A stretch of 16,239 nt of DNA from Candidatus Zixiibacteriota bacterium (GCA_028700875.1 JAQVRW010000022.1:1-16239), one strand, 5' to 3'. Counted from the stretch's first letter, positions 1-7,324 are shown. The notes: generated by a model not told the origin, from the sequence alone. Numbers and translations are program-made.

Positions 1-407
1 TATCCGGGGCCCTTGGGGTTCTTCTCGATGATCTCCATCGCCGCGTCTGGACATCCCTGTTTGGTGCCCATCAGGATGACGCGGGCAACTTCCGTCAAAT
101 CCCCCGTTACGTTGCCATAGGTAGCTTCGATCGAAACCATCTCCGTCCAATTGGTTTTTGACTGCCCTTCCGGATAAAACAGTTCCGTGCGCCCTTTGGG
201 GCGGGAATTGATATAGTCGGAAACCCACTTGACGCCTGCGGGCCAATCGATTACGATCGACTCGTTGATCGTCGACGCCTGCGGTGTCTGGCTTTGGTTC
301 GCCGGCGCTTGCTGAACCGGTTTGTCTTCGCTTGCCGCCACTCCAACCATAAGCATCAGGGCCGTCACGAACGCCATCGCCATCACAACATGATCTCTCA
401 ATTTCAT
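1..407 (-). CDS. Secreted protein of unknown function, partial (3' end beyond left edge)
   Basis: Reading leftwards from the ATG at 405-407, an uninterrupted frame of 135 codons runs off the window edge, so the C-terminus is missing. A GGAGG ribosome-binding site lies at 412-416 just upstream of the ATG. The product begins with a signal peptide (MKLRDHV, then a hydrophobic run ending near VGVAASE). A Gln/Pro/Ala-rich linker follows (about residues 28-45), then a folded region with the blocks ELFYPEGQ, NWTEMVSIE and a Cys in KQGCPDAAM. Blocks of the type YPEGQ...NWTEMV occur in small uncharacterised exported proteins of Gram-negative bacteria, as far as I recall; I cannot name a family or function. 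It is divergent from the LpoA-like gene at 564. Confidence 0.75.
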   Translation of the reverse strand, partial: MKLRDHVVMAMAFVTALMLMVGVAASEDKPVQQAPANQSQTPQASTINESIVIDWPAGVKWVSDYINSRPKGRTELFYPEGQSKTNWTEMVSIEATYGNVTGDLTEVARVILMGTKQGCPDAAMEIIEKNPKGPG

Positions 408-440
408 CGAATCCTCCAGTCGCCGCTACGTTTGGTATTT

Positions 441-446
441 ATTATA
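441..446 (-). promoter_or_regulatory. -10 element of the promoter for the leftward secreted-protein gene
   Basis: The minus strand carries a perfect TATAAT at 441-446, which would start transcription near 434 and leave a leader of about 27 bases before the ATG at 407. No good -35 box is present at 16-18 bases spacing (best is GTGGAA). On the plus strand of the same 157-base divergent gap there is a TATTAT at 477-482, which could serve the gene at 564 but also lacks a clear -35. Confidence 0.5.
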
Positions 447-563
447 CACATTTGGGTCGAATTTCCACGCGAAATTTATTATGATCCTCCCACGAGTCCC
501 TCTTCCCGGTAGACCGTCCGAATTTCCTTTACCGGGTGGAATAGACAACGTACATTAACCGAC

Positions 564-2372
564 ATGACCCGATTATCGACGATAGTCCTATTGGCGCTGT
601 TCTTGCTCCTGCCCCTGACTCCGTCTCAGGCCGCGCCTGAGGGGGACAAGGAAGCGGCAGGCATTTTTGTCAAGGCCCAAAAGCTATTGAGGGACAAAGA
701 CTACCGAGGGGCTATCGCGGCCTTTCAGGGGTTGCTCGACAGTTATCCGGGCTCGCCCAACCGTGATATTTTTCAATATTCCGTTGGCCGGGCGGATTTC
801 TTGTCCGGGGATTTCCGCGACGCTTTGATCGCTCTTGAAGACTTCGATAAATCCTTTCCCGCCTCCACTCTCATCTCCTCCGCCTGGCATCTGCGGGCCA
901 ACTGCGCCTATCGAACCGGCAAGGAAGAAACCGCTTTCATCTGGTATTTAAAGGCCTATCAAACCTCCGGCGATGATCGTCAGAAAGACCTGAGCCGGAA
1001 ATCGCTCTTGGCCACGGTCGCGACCGGTTACTTTCCCCCGGATTCCCTTTTACACGCCGTCCCGGTAGAGTTGCTTTGCCCGGTTAAAAGCCGGATGGCG
1101 CGTCTGGTGGCCGCGAGCCGAAGTCGCGAACAGATCGCTCAGTTTCTGGCCGGCTGTCCCGAGGATATCACCGATATCGCCGAAGGGGCGCCCGGCGTCG
1201 CCACGCTTTCGCTGGGAGTGATCTTGCCCCTGACCGGACCATATGCCCGCTTCGGTCAGGCCCTTCTCGATGGCGCTCTGGTGGCAGCCGAGGAGTTGAA
1301 GAAAGAGCAAATGAGCGTGGATATTCTGGCCTATGACTCCAAGGCGGATCATGTGACGGCCGCCCGCGAAGCCCTGGCTTTGGCCGAAAACGGCGCCGAC
1401 CTCGTTATCGGCCCGCTGCTATCCGATGTCGCGGCAACCATCGCCGCCCAACTAAGTTGTTCCCGCACGCCGCTTCTGGTCCCGGCCGCCTCCCAGACAG
1501 GATTTGCCGCGCTATCCCCGGCCTGTTTCCAGATGATTCCCAATCTGACCACTATCGGCCGAGGGATGGCCCAGTATGCGGTCAAGCAGCGGGGCATGAA
1601 ACGGATGGCGGTAATAACCGCCGGGTCGATGGACGAAATAGCCATGGCCGATGCTTTCACCAGGGAAGCGACTCGTCTGGGAGGAAAAATCGTGGCCGTC
1701 GAGCAATTCCGGGTCGGCGAAACCGACTTCGGGCCATATATACGCGACCTGAAAAACATCCTTCTCAAGGCAATTTCCGATTCGACCGTCTATTTGTCCC
1801 TCAACGGGGACACGCTGTCGGTCGACGAGGTACCGGTATCGATCGATGGCATCTTCATGCCGGCCAACGAAGAAGAGCTGTATCTGCTTCTGCCCCAACT
1901 GAATTTCTATCAGGTGCGGACGACCTACCTCGGCACCGATTCGTGGGACACCGACCGCGTGTTGAAACTGGGCGAAGGCGTTCTGGGTCGCACCGTGTTT
2001 TTCTCGGGCAAGGCCGCCATGCGCCGGTCTCCCGGTTACGGCCGCTTTGCCTCGGTCTTTATCGCCAAATATGGCTCCGATCCCGATTATCTGGCGGCTC
2101 TGGGGTATGACGCCGTCAACTTGGCGGCAGCGGCCTTCCGCCAGGGGAAGATCAATCCTGGATACGCCGCCGATTTTCTGGCCGGGGTGAAGGGATATGA
2201 TGGAGCCGCCGGCCGGGTATCTTTCGGCCGGGGCCGAAGCAACCTGGAACTGCCGCTGTTCACCTTCCAGAATGGCCGGGTCATTCCGGTCGGAGAACGA
2301 ACCGCCGTCGAGGAACCGCCGGCCTCCCCCGCCGATTCCACCGCCACCGAGTATATCAAGTACGGCTGGTAG
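564..2372 (+). CDS. LpoA-like lipid-less exported protein: TPR repeats plus periplasmic binding domain
   Basis: The 602-residue product has a clear signal peptide (MTRLSTIVLLALFLLLPLTP, cleavage near SQA-AP at residue 23). Residues about 30-135 form tetratricopeptide-type helices (KDYRGAIAAFQGLLDSYPGS, then SGDFRDALIALEDF and AYRTGKEETAFIWYLKAY). Residues about 216-590 form a type-1 periplasmic binding fold of the branched-chain amino-acid receptor kind, starting with LGVILPLTGPYARFGQALL. This TPR-plus-Peripla_BP_6 arrangement is that of LpoA, the outer-membrane activator of penicillin-binding protein 1A, so a role in peptidoglycan synthesis control is the usual reading. Unlike enterobacterial LpoA there is no lipobox Cys at the cleavage site, so it should be soluble in the periplasm. 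No transporter permease genes are next to it, which argues against a normal ABC-transport receptor. No clear ribosome-binding site precedes the ATG. The function is inferred from domain architecture only. Confidence 0.8.
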   Translation: MTRLSTIVLLALFLLLPLTPSQAAPEGDKEAAGIFVKAQKLLRDKDYRGAIAAFQGLLDSYPGSPNRDIFQYSVGRADFLSGDFRDALIALEDFDKSFPASTLISSAWHLRANCAYRTGKEETAFIWYLKAYQTSGDDRQKDLSRKSLLATVATGYFPPDSLLHAVPVELLCPVKSRMARLVAASRSREQIAQFLAGCPEDITDIAEGAPGVATLSLGVILPLTGPYARFGQALLDGALVAAEELKKEQMSVDILAYDSKADHVTAAREALALAENGADLVIGPLLSDVAATIAAQLSCSRTPLLVPAASQTGFAALSPACFQMIPNLTTIGRGMAQYAVKQRGMKRMAVITAGSMDEIAMADAFTREATRLGGKIVAVEQFRVGETDFGPYIRDLKNILLKAISDSTVYLSLNGDTLSVDEVPVSIDGIFMPANEEELYLLLPQLNFYQVRTTYLGTDSWDTDRVLKLGEGVLGRTVFFSGKAAMRRSPGYGRFASVFIAKYGSDPDYLAALGYDAVNLAAAAFRQGKINPGYAADFLAGVKGYDGAAGRVSFGRGRSNLELPLFTFQNGRVIPVGERTAVEEPPASPADSTATEYIKYGW

Positions 2373-2404
2373 GTCGCGTCCCGACGTATATCCTCGTCTC
2401 TATA

Positions 2405-2433
2405 TTGACTACGGTCCCGATTTTGCCGATATT
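2405..2433 (+). promoter_or_regulatory. Probable sigma-70 promoter upstream of lptC
   Basis: TTGACT at 2405-2410 is followed after 17 bases by GATATT at 2428-2433, giving a predicted start near 2440, about 100 bases before the lptC start. The -35 matches consensus in 5 of 6 positions; the -10 is weaker. Confidence 0.4.
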
Positions 2434-2541
2434 CGAAGAAAGAAGGCGTTTGCGGCGTATGATTGTGTATAAAGCATGGCTGAATCGCGCCCAAACCCGG
2501 TAATGCCCGGCGTCGGCCGGTTGAACCGAATATCGAAACCT

Positions 2542-3138
2542 ATGACTCATCGTATGAAAACATCCGTACTTCCGACATTGATGCTCGCGGCCGCGATGGC
2601 CGCGGCAATCATGATGATCGGTTGCGGAAGCGATAACAAACCCCAAAGCGCTCATGGAACGGCGGTGATCGATTCCGCCGGGCCGGACCAGGTGACCTCC
2701 AACGCCCGCATCTTCCTCTACGCCAAAGGGCGCAAGACCACCGATCTTCGCGCCGACCTGATCATGCAATACACCGCCAAGGATTCGACCATCGCCCAAC
2801 AGCTGGACGTGGACTTCTTCGATTCCGCCGGGGTGAAAATCTCGAATCTGGTCGCCGAACGCGGCTATATCCGGGAGAAAGACAATTTCTTGGCCGTCAC
2901 CGGATCGGTTAAGGTGCTCGGTGAGGATTCAACCCGCCTGTTCACGGAGTACCTCGAATGGGATGCCGGAAAGGACCGGGTCGTCACCGATAGTTTCGTG
3001 ACGATTATTACTCAGAATCAGGATACGATACGAAGTTATGGCGTGGTAACCGATCCGCGTCTTCGGGATATAACCTTTAAAAGAAAGGTCAGCGGACGGC
3101 TGACCAATATGGAAAAAATCCGCGATGATCAAAAGTAA
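2542..3138 (+). CDS. lptC: LPS-export periplasmic lipoprotein LptC
   Basis: LptC links the inner-membrane ABC transporter LptBFG to the periplasmic bridge protein LptA during lipopolysaccharide export. The protein has an N-terminal hydrophobic segment ending in a lipobox-like MIGC followed by GSDN (Cys at residue 24 of the form starting at 2554). After it comes the repeated beta-strand pattern of the LptC/OstA fold: SNLVAERGYIREKDNFLAVT, then VKVLGEDSTRLFTEYLEWD, VVTDSFVTIITQ and GVVTDPRLRDITF. The frame is open from an ATG at 2476, but that start would put a long extension ahead of the lipoprotein signal. I prefer the ATG at 2542 (MTHRMKT) or 2554; neither has a clear ribosome-binding site. 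E. coli LptC is membrane-anchored by a helix, whereas a lipobox form is seen in other lineages. The next gene overlaps its last 14 bases. It is not LptA or LptB, which often follow LptC elsewhere. Confidence 0.8.
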   Translation: MTHRMKTSVLPTLMLAAAMAAAIMMIGCGSDNKPQSAHGTAVIDSAGPDQVTSNARIFLYAKGRKTTDLRADLIMQYTAKDSTIAQQLDVDFFDSAGVKISNLVAERGYIREKDNFLAVTGSVKVLGEDSTRLFTEYLEWDAGKDRVVTDSFVTIITQNQDTIRSYGVVTDPRLRDITFKRKVSGRLTNMEKIRDDQK

Positions 3139-3928
3139 ATACCTGCTGGTGATGGCGTCGGTGATCGTCCTGGCGATGGCCGCCACGGCCACGGCCGAGG
3201 TCAGCCTCAAAGACGCGGTCAAGATCGGCAAGAAAAACATTCAACAGTTGATCGAGCAGTCCCACCGGTACCAGATCGAATATGATACCGTGATCGCCCT
3301 GCCGGTCCATTCCCGGACCATGTACAAAGGCGACTTCTATCTGCTCTATTTCCTCCGTGGTCCCCGTTTCCAGGCGGAAATGGAAGTGGACAAGAAAACC
3401 GGCGCCGCGGACCTTCTGGCCGCCGGACGGATGGCGCAGCCGTATCATGAACGCCCCGACGGTCAGTTTCATTATAAATACTTCAACGCTGACTCGGTCA
3501 CGCAACAGGCTTTCGCCCGAAATCGCCTGAAACCCGATTCCGTGCGTCTGGCCTATTTCGGCGTCATGCCGATACTGGGCAAACGCGGCGTAGCCTGGGA
3601 GATATTCTCGACCGAAGGCGTAAGCTATATTTCCTTTGCCGGGCCGGCCATGAAGAGAGATCAGATTATTTCCGCCATGAATACGCACCAGCGTGGCCCC
3701 GGCAACTATACGGCCGACTCCATCCACCTGACGGAAATGGTCTCCGATATCAACTGGCTGGATTCGCTGACCGAAGCCAGCCTGGTACCACTCAAGCTGA
3801 CTCCTGTCCAGAGAGATTCGGTGGTTAAATCGCAGAAGGATGAGATAGAAGAGATATACCTTCGCTTCCCGGATCTGCGATCGCGGGTCAAACTGGATGA
3901 AACGAAATCCGATTCGACCAAAAAGTGA
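3125..3928 (+). CDS. Secreted protein of unknown function, translationally coupled to lptC
   Basis: The 267-residue product starts with a signal peptide (MIKSKYLLVMASVIVLAMAA, cleavage near ATA-EV) and has no further membrane segment, so it should be periplasmic or outer-membrane associated. Residues about 60-95 (FYLLYFLRGPRFQAEMEVD followed by KKTGAADL) resemble the strand-strand-KTG pattern of PepSY-like domains; this is a weak resemblance, not an identification. The C-terminal 60 residues are highly charged and probably helical (KSQKDEIEEIYLRFPDLRSR, then KLDETKSDSTKK). The start codon lies inside the end of lptC (14-base overlap), which implies co-expression and suggests an envelope role. 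It sits where lptA would be expected, but no OstA-type repeats are recognisable. Function unknown. Confidence 0.75.
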   Translation: MIKSKYLLVMASVIVLAMAATATAEVSLKDAVKIGKKNIQQLIEQSHRYQIEYDTVIALPVHSRTMYKGDFYLLYFLRGPRFQAEMEVDKKTGAADLLAAGRMAQPYHERPDGQFHYKYFNADSVTQQAFARNRLKPDSVRLAYFGVMPILGKRGVAWEIFSTEGVSYISFAGPAMKRDQIISAMNTHQRGPGNYTADSIHLTEMVSDINWLDSLTEASLVPLKLTPVQRDSVVKSQKDEIEEIYLRFPDLRSRVKLDETKSDSTKK

Positions 3929-3944
3929 CCAAATGTCTCTTTCG

Positions 3945-3995
3945 GAATTCGGGCAGGTCTTGATCCGCCGCAGGCGGATGACCTGCCCGAAATTC
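3945..3995. repeat. Nested palindrome, terminator-like or REP-like
   Basis: GAATTC-GGGCAGGTC (3945-3959) pairs with GACCTGCCC-GAAATTC (3980-3995) around an inner hairpin TCCGCC-GCA-GGCGGA (3964-3978). The outer stem is 9 GC-rich pairs, extended by the near-symmetric GAATTC/GAAATTC. It starts 17 bases after the stop of the upstream gene and no T-run follows, so it may act as a hairpin 3' end or be a dispersed palindromic repeat. Related palindromes occur at 10192-10211 and 15477-15496. Confidence 0.6.
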
Positions 3996-4075
3996 GTTGT
4001 CTGATCGCCGCTACCGTTTCCTTCTTCCGCTTTTTGATTGCCCCCGCAAGACTTCCTTCCTAACTTTGGCTCGCC

Positions 4076-4864
4076 ATGATTAGCATACGCTATAGAGTCA
4101 CTCTGCTTCTGGTGATTGGACTGGCGGCGCTGACCGCGGCCGGTTGCTCGTGGTTGGGCAAGGGAAGATCTTCCGGGTTGACCATCGTCGCCCCCGATTA
4201 CCTCAAAGGAGTGATCGAAACGGTCGCCGCGCAATTCGAAGTCGAAAACAAGACCCGCGTCCGGGTGGTCTATGAACCGTTCGATAAGGTCCTCGGAAAA
4301 GCCGGCCAAAGCGGGATCGATCTGTTCGTCATCGGCGACACGGACCGGCCGGAAACCCATGAGGCGCTCGATTCTCTCCGTGGGAATGGCAACTACTCCT
4401 GCCCGTTTCGCCTGTCGTTGATAGTTGCCGGCCGTCCCGATGGCCCCTCGTGCGGAGACATCAGGGAATTGGCCGGAGACGATTTCCGCCGAATAGTCAT
4501 GGTCGACACCGCGCAATACGAAGGTCTGCTGGCCCAGGAAGCGTTGCAGCGAACCGGCTTATGGAAGAAAGTCCGGGGCAAACTGATCCTGGCCCGATCG
4601 ACGACGCAGATGTCGTCGTATCTCAAATCCGGCGAGGCCGATGCGGTTCTGGCGCTGGAAGTATCCTTGCGAGATGAAAAGGGTTGGATTCTGCTGGCGC
4701 GACTGGACGATGACCGCCGGATACAGCGACGCCTGCTTCATTGCGCCGGGGTGACCCCCGGCGCCTCCGATAAGAATGCCGCCCAAGCCTTGTTGGATCT
4801 CTTCGATTTGCGTCAGTGTCCGTTGTATCGAATTGCGGGCGTTTCTCAGGATACCGAAGAGTAA
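4076..4864 (+). CDS. ModA-like substrate-binding lipoprotein (orphan)
   Basis: The 262-residue product has a lipoprotein signal ending in LTAAGC (Cys 24), so it should be lipid-anchored in the periplasm. What follows matches the type-2 periplasmic binding fold of molybdate receptors: LTIVAPDYLKGVIETVAAQF at the N-terminus, SGIDLFVIGD in place of the ModA 'aDvFiSA' block, and VDTAQYEGLLAQEALQRTGL followed by WKKVRGKLILA. SYLKSGEADAVLALEVS matches 'yV..GeaDaGivY.sda'. ModA proteins bind molybdate or tungstate oxyanions for an ABC transporter. No modB or modC gene is present in the window. The usual Ser/Thr oxyanion ligand near the start (ModA 'AASSL') is replaced by APDYL, so the ligand may differ. 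The gene stands between a palindrome and the comEA promoter and appears to be transcribed alone. Confidence 0.7.
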   Translation: MISIRYRVTLLLVIGLAALTAAGCSWLGKGRSSGLTIVAPDYLKGVIETVAAQFEVENKTRVRVVYEPFDKVLGKAGQSGIDLFVIGDTDRPETHEALDSLRGNGNYSCPFRLSLIVAGRPDGPSCGDIRELAGDDFRRIVMVDTAQYEGLLAQEALQRTGLWKKVRGKLILARSTTQMSSYLKSGEADAVLALEVSLRDEKGWILLARLDDDRRIQRRLLHCAGVTPGASDKNAAQALLDLFDLRQCPLYRIAGVSQDTEE

Positions 4865-4914
4865 TCCCGATTCTCCTCATTATCCGCCATCGCGATGATT
4901 TTCCATCTTGACGC

Positions 4915-4942
4915 TTGCCTTTTGGCCGACCGCCGCTATATT
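4915..4942 (+). promoter_or_regulatory. Probable sigma-70 promoter for the comEA-pilM-rsmD-coaD run
   Basis: TTGCCT at 4915-4920, a 16-base spacer and TATATT at 4937-4942 give a start near 4950, about 20 bases before the comEA-like ATG. The CTTGCCTTTT core recurs in the minus-strand promoter at 14653-14681, and CTTGCC is also found at 11483-11489, which supports it as a genuine promoter pattern of this genome. Confidence 0.5.
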
Positions 4943-4968
4943 GGGAACTCAATTTATGGTAAACATGC

Positions 4969-5337
4969 ATGAACCAATTCTTTGAGTTTTCAAAAGCGCA
5001 AATGAAAACGCTCACCCTGCTGGCTCTGTTGCTGGTCGTGGGCGGAGGGTATTTGATGGTGCGCGATTATTACCCGCATCGGGACATAGGTCCGCGTCCC
5101 TGGCGGGTGGTGACGATCGACGGATACCAACCCTTGATAGTCCTGGATATCAACCAGGCTCCGGCGGATTCGCTCGAATTGATACCGGGGATCGGACCGG
5201 TTCTGGCGGAACGGATCATCTCCTATCGTCAGGCCAATGGCCCCTTCGCCGCGGTGGAATCGTTAGTTCATGTTCCGGGTATCGGCCCGGCCGTCATGGA
5301 AAAGGTCAAACCATACCTTCGGGCGGCCTTGCCGTGA
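4969..5337 (+). CDS. ComEA-like helix-hairpin-helix DNA-binding protein
   Basis: The 122-residue product has one N-terminal membrane helix (about residues 12-32, LTLLALLLVVGGGYLMV) and a C-terminal double helix-hairpin-helix. Hairpin one is LELIPGIGPVLAERIISYRQ and hairpin two is VHVPGIGPAVMEKVKPYL; both carry the hallmark PGIGP turn that contacts the DNA backbone. DINQAPADSL just ahead is the family's 'vNiNtAs...L' block. ComEA proteins are membrane-anchored receptors that bind double-stranded DNA during natural transformation; short HhH proteins of this form also occur without a demonstrated uptake role. It is about half the length of Bacillus ComEA because the long linker is missing. An in-frame ATG at 5002 would remove 11 residues but has no better ribosome-binding site. 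Its stop overlaps the GTG start of the next gene by 4 bases (GTGA), so the two are probably co-translated. Confidence 0.85.
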   Translation: MNQFFEFSKAQMKTLTLLALLLVVGGGYLMVRDYYPHRDIGPRPWRVVTIDGYQPLIVLDINQAPADSLELIPGIGPVLAERIISYRQANGPFAAVESLVHVPGIGPAVMEKVKPYLRAALP

Positions 5338-6188
5338 AAAACGCCTGGGAAACATATGGCGCCGCCCGAAGCGGCGGCAAGCTTCTGGCCGTGCGGGTGG
5401 AAAACGACGGTGCCCGTCTCCTGGTGACCTCGTTATTGTCGTCGGGCAACCATCTCGATCATGACAATCTGGATAGCGGCCGGCTGTTTTTCGCGGTCGA
5501 TGAACGGCTGGCGGTAGTTAAAAAAGTCCGAGTCAGGAAAACCTCGCTTCTGGAGACCGCCGAACTGGTCCGTTTCGAGTTGACCCAAACCCTTCTGGAT
5601 TCGCCGGAATCGTTTTATTTCGATTCCTTGCCGCTGGACGAAATAGAAGGATATCGCCATTTCCTGGCCATCGCCTATCATCGTCGGGAAATCGATGCCT
5701 GCATCGATGATTACTCTCGCCTGTTGCGCAAACCGTCCGGATTCAAACTCGATTCGGTTGCCCTGGCCGCCGGATACCTGACCTTCTGCCGCGTGGAGCC
5801 GGGCGACCTGCAGATCCTGCTCGATATCGGCCCCGAAAATGTCACCATAGCCATGCTGCACAATGGTCGACTCTGTTCCATCGGCCGCATGGACGCCCCC
5901 TTCGCTTCCGGAGTGACCATCCCCGAGGCCAACCGGCTGGGCGCCGAACTCAAGATGAAACTGGGGTACCTGCTGGCGGAACTGTTCGACGAGGGAATCA
6001 CGGTGCCGGTTGCCCGGGTGATATTGTCCGGGCCGTTCGCCCACGATGAACTTTTGACGGCCGCGCTGGCAGAACATACCACCGCTGAGATAACCCGGCC
6101 TGATTTCCATAAAGGGTATTTCCAACCGGATGCCGCCGGGGCTCGTCTCGAAGAATTCCTGATTCCTCTGGGGCTGGCGGTCGGATGA
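5334..6188 (+). CDS. PilM-like actin-fold protein
   Basis: The 284-residue product starts at GTG 5334 inside the comEA-like stop. It resembles the PilM/GspL group of actin-like proteins that organise the inner-membrane platform of type IV pili and type II secretion systems. Supporting blocks are the early strand FFAVDERLAVVKKVRV, LLETAELVRFELTQTL (the 'v..Ele..i' region that follows it in PilM), the phosphate-2-type loop LLDIGPENVTIAMLHNGRL at about 162-180, and the adenosine-type motif RVILSGPFAHDELL at about 228-241. The expected N-terminal phosphate-1 loop (DIGsss.K) is not obvious: the corresponding stretch KLLAVRVENDGARLLV has Arg-Val-Glu instead. Nucleotide binding may therefore be altered. 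There are no pilN, pilO or pilQ neighbours. Coupling to a DNA-binding competence-type protein suggests a role in DNA uptake or a pilus, but that is inference. It overlaps rsmD by 4 bases (ATGA). Confidence 0.65.
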   Translation: MKNAWETYGAARSGGKLLAVRVENDGARLLVTSLLSSGNHLDHDNLDSGRLFFAVDERLAVVKKVRVRKTSLLETAELVRFELTQTLLDSPESFYFDSLPLDEIEGYRHFLAIAYHRREIDACIDDYSRLLRKPSGFKLDSVALAAGYLTFCRVEPGDLQILLDIGPENVTIAMLHNGRLCSIGRMDAPFASGVTIPEANRLGAELKMKLGYLLAELFDEGITVPVARVILSGPFAHDELLTAALAEHTTAEITRPDFHKGYFQPDAAGARLEEFLIPLGLAVG

Positions 6189-6724
6189 GCATCACGGTGT
6201 CCGGCGGGAGCCTGCGGGGTCGAAAACTGGCCACCCTTCCCGGCCGCGACACCCGCCCCACGATCGGCCGGGTGCGCGAGGCGATTTTTTCCATTCTTCA
6301 ACACGATATCATGGGCGCGCGGGCATTGGATATCTTCGCCGGCTCCGGAGCATTGGCGATAGAAGCCGTTTCCCGAGGGGCGGCCGATGCCGTCCTGATC
6401 GAAAGCAATCCCAAAGCGGCATCGGTTATCCGCGCCAACCTCGACCATTGCGGTCTCGATCTCCGGTTGATCGTCGCCGATTTCCGCGCCGGGCTGAAAA
6501 CGCTGGCCGGAGAGAAGGCCGTTTTCGATCTGGCCTTCGCCGACCCCCCCTATGGCCTGATTTTACCGGATGAAATGTATCGGGTTTTAGGGGAATATCG
6601 GTTGATGCCGGCGGGCGGTTTTCTTATAATGGAGCATGCCGGCCGTTTGAAACCGGAGGGCAACGAGATCGTGACCACGCGCCGCTTCGGAGATTCGGCG
6701 ATAACCATTTATAGATATGACTAA
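6185..6724 (+). CDS. rsmD: 16S rRNA (guanine-966-N2)-methyltransferase RsmD
   Basis: RsmD methylates N2 of G966 in 16S rRNA using S-adenosylmethionine, late in small-subunit assembly. The 179-residue length is normal. Visible motifs are the N-terminal signature SGGSLRGRKL...RPTIGRVREAIFSIL, the SAM-binding loop ALDIFAGSGALAIEA (about residues 47-61), the acidic IESN at the end of strand 2, and the amino-methyltransferase catalytic motif DPPY at residues 120-123. The ATG overlaps the PilM-like stop (ATGA), and the 3' end overlaps coaD by 8 bases. The rsmD-coaD pair is one of the more widely conserved bacterial gene neighbourhoods, which strengthens both calls. Confidence 0.95.
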   Translation: MSITVSGGSLRGRKLATLPGRDTRPTIGRVREAIFSILQHDIMGARALDIFAGSGALAIEAVSRGAADAVLIESNPKAASVIRANLDHCGLDLRLIVADFRAGLKTLAGEKAVFDLAFADPPYGLILPDEMYRVLGEYRLMPAGGFLIMEHAGRLKPEGNEIVTTRRFGDSAITIYRYD

Positions 6725-7211
6725 GAAAAACAAAATCATCGCGCTGTATCCGGGCACCTTCGACCCGATCACCAACGGCCACGTGTCGCTGGTCGACCGC
6801 GCCGCCGGGTTGTTCGATGAACTGGTGGTGGCGATCGCCCGCAATTCCCCGAAGGCGACCTTGTTTACGGTCGAGGAACGGTTCGAGATGGTATCCCAGG
6901 TTCTGGCCGGTCGGGACAATGTCCGCGTGGTAACGTTCGACGATCTGCTGGCCGATTATGCCCGAAAGATCGGCGCCGCCGCCATCGTCCGCGGCCTGCG
7001 GGCGGTCTCCGATTTCGAGTATGAATTCCAGATGGCCCTGATGAACCGCCGGTTGGTGCATGAGATCGAAACGGTCTTTTTGATGCCGGCCTTGTCGTGG
7101 GTGTATCTCTCCTCGACGATCGTCAAGGACGTGGCTTCCAACGGCGGCGATATTACCGGCCTGGTGCCTCCGGTGGCGGCGGTGATGCTGGAACGCAAGT
7201 TCGGTCGTTGA
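6717..7211 (+). CDS. coaD: Phosphopantetheine adenylyltransferase CoaD
   Basis: CoaD transfers AMP from ATP to 4'-phosphopantetheine, giving dephospho-CoA, the penultimate step of coenzyme A synthesis in the cytoplasm. The 164-residue protein has the nucleotidyltransferase signature YPGTFDPITNGH with the TxGH motif at residues 19-22. It also has the substrate-binding RGLRAVSDFEYEFQMALMNR block and the C-terminal YLSSTIVKDVASNGGDI, equivalent to the usual ISSTxVREvA ATP-binding segment. Length and motifs are complete, so it should be functional. It begins 8 bases inside rsmD and ends the overlapping run; no strong terminator hairpin is seen before the greA promoter at 7266. Confidence 0.97.
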   Translation: MTKKNKIIALYPGTFDPITNGHVSLVDRAAGLFDELVVAIARNSPKATLFTVEERFEMVSQVLAGRDNVRVVTFDDLLADYARKIGAAAIVRGLRAVSDFEYEFQMALMNRRLVHEIETVFLMPALSWVYLSSTIVKDVASNGGDITGLVPPVAAVMLERKFGR

Positions 7212-7265
7212 ACCGGCGCGACAGTATGACACGAGCCATCGACCCGGCCAGGGCCGCCTAACGAT

Positions 7266-7294
7266 TTGACAATCCCGGCCGATTACCATATTAT
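7266..7294 (+). promoter_or_regulatory. Strong sigma-70 promoter for greA
   Basis: A perfect TTGACA at 7266-7271 is followed by a 17-base spacer and TATTAT at 7289-7294 (5 of 6 to consensus). The predicted start is near 7301, leaving a 24-base leader with an AAGGAG ribosome-binding site at 7314-7319. This is the best promoter in the window. Confidence 0.75.
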
Positions 7295-7324
7295 TCACGG
7301 GTAGATACGCAGTAAGGAGTTATG

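Noticed and set aside
2476..2541. Upstream ATG start for lptC
   Set aside because: It adds about 22-26 residues ahead of a lipoprotein signal peptide, which would be atypical, and has no ribosome-binding site.
4033..4068. Bacteroidota-type promoter TTTG / TAnnTTTG before the ModA-like gene (TAACTTTG at 4061-4068)
   Set aside because: It would make the gene almost leaderless, the upstream TTTG is at the wrong distance, and the other promoters in the window are classical sigma-70 type.
3089..4516. Long 475-codon minus-strand open frame
   Set aside because: It lies opposite the secreted protein at 3125 and the ModA-like gene, both of which have signal peptides and sensible composition; the minus frame is His/Arg/Gly-rich as expected from a GC-rich shadow.
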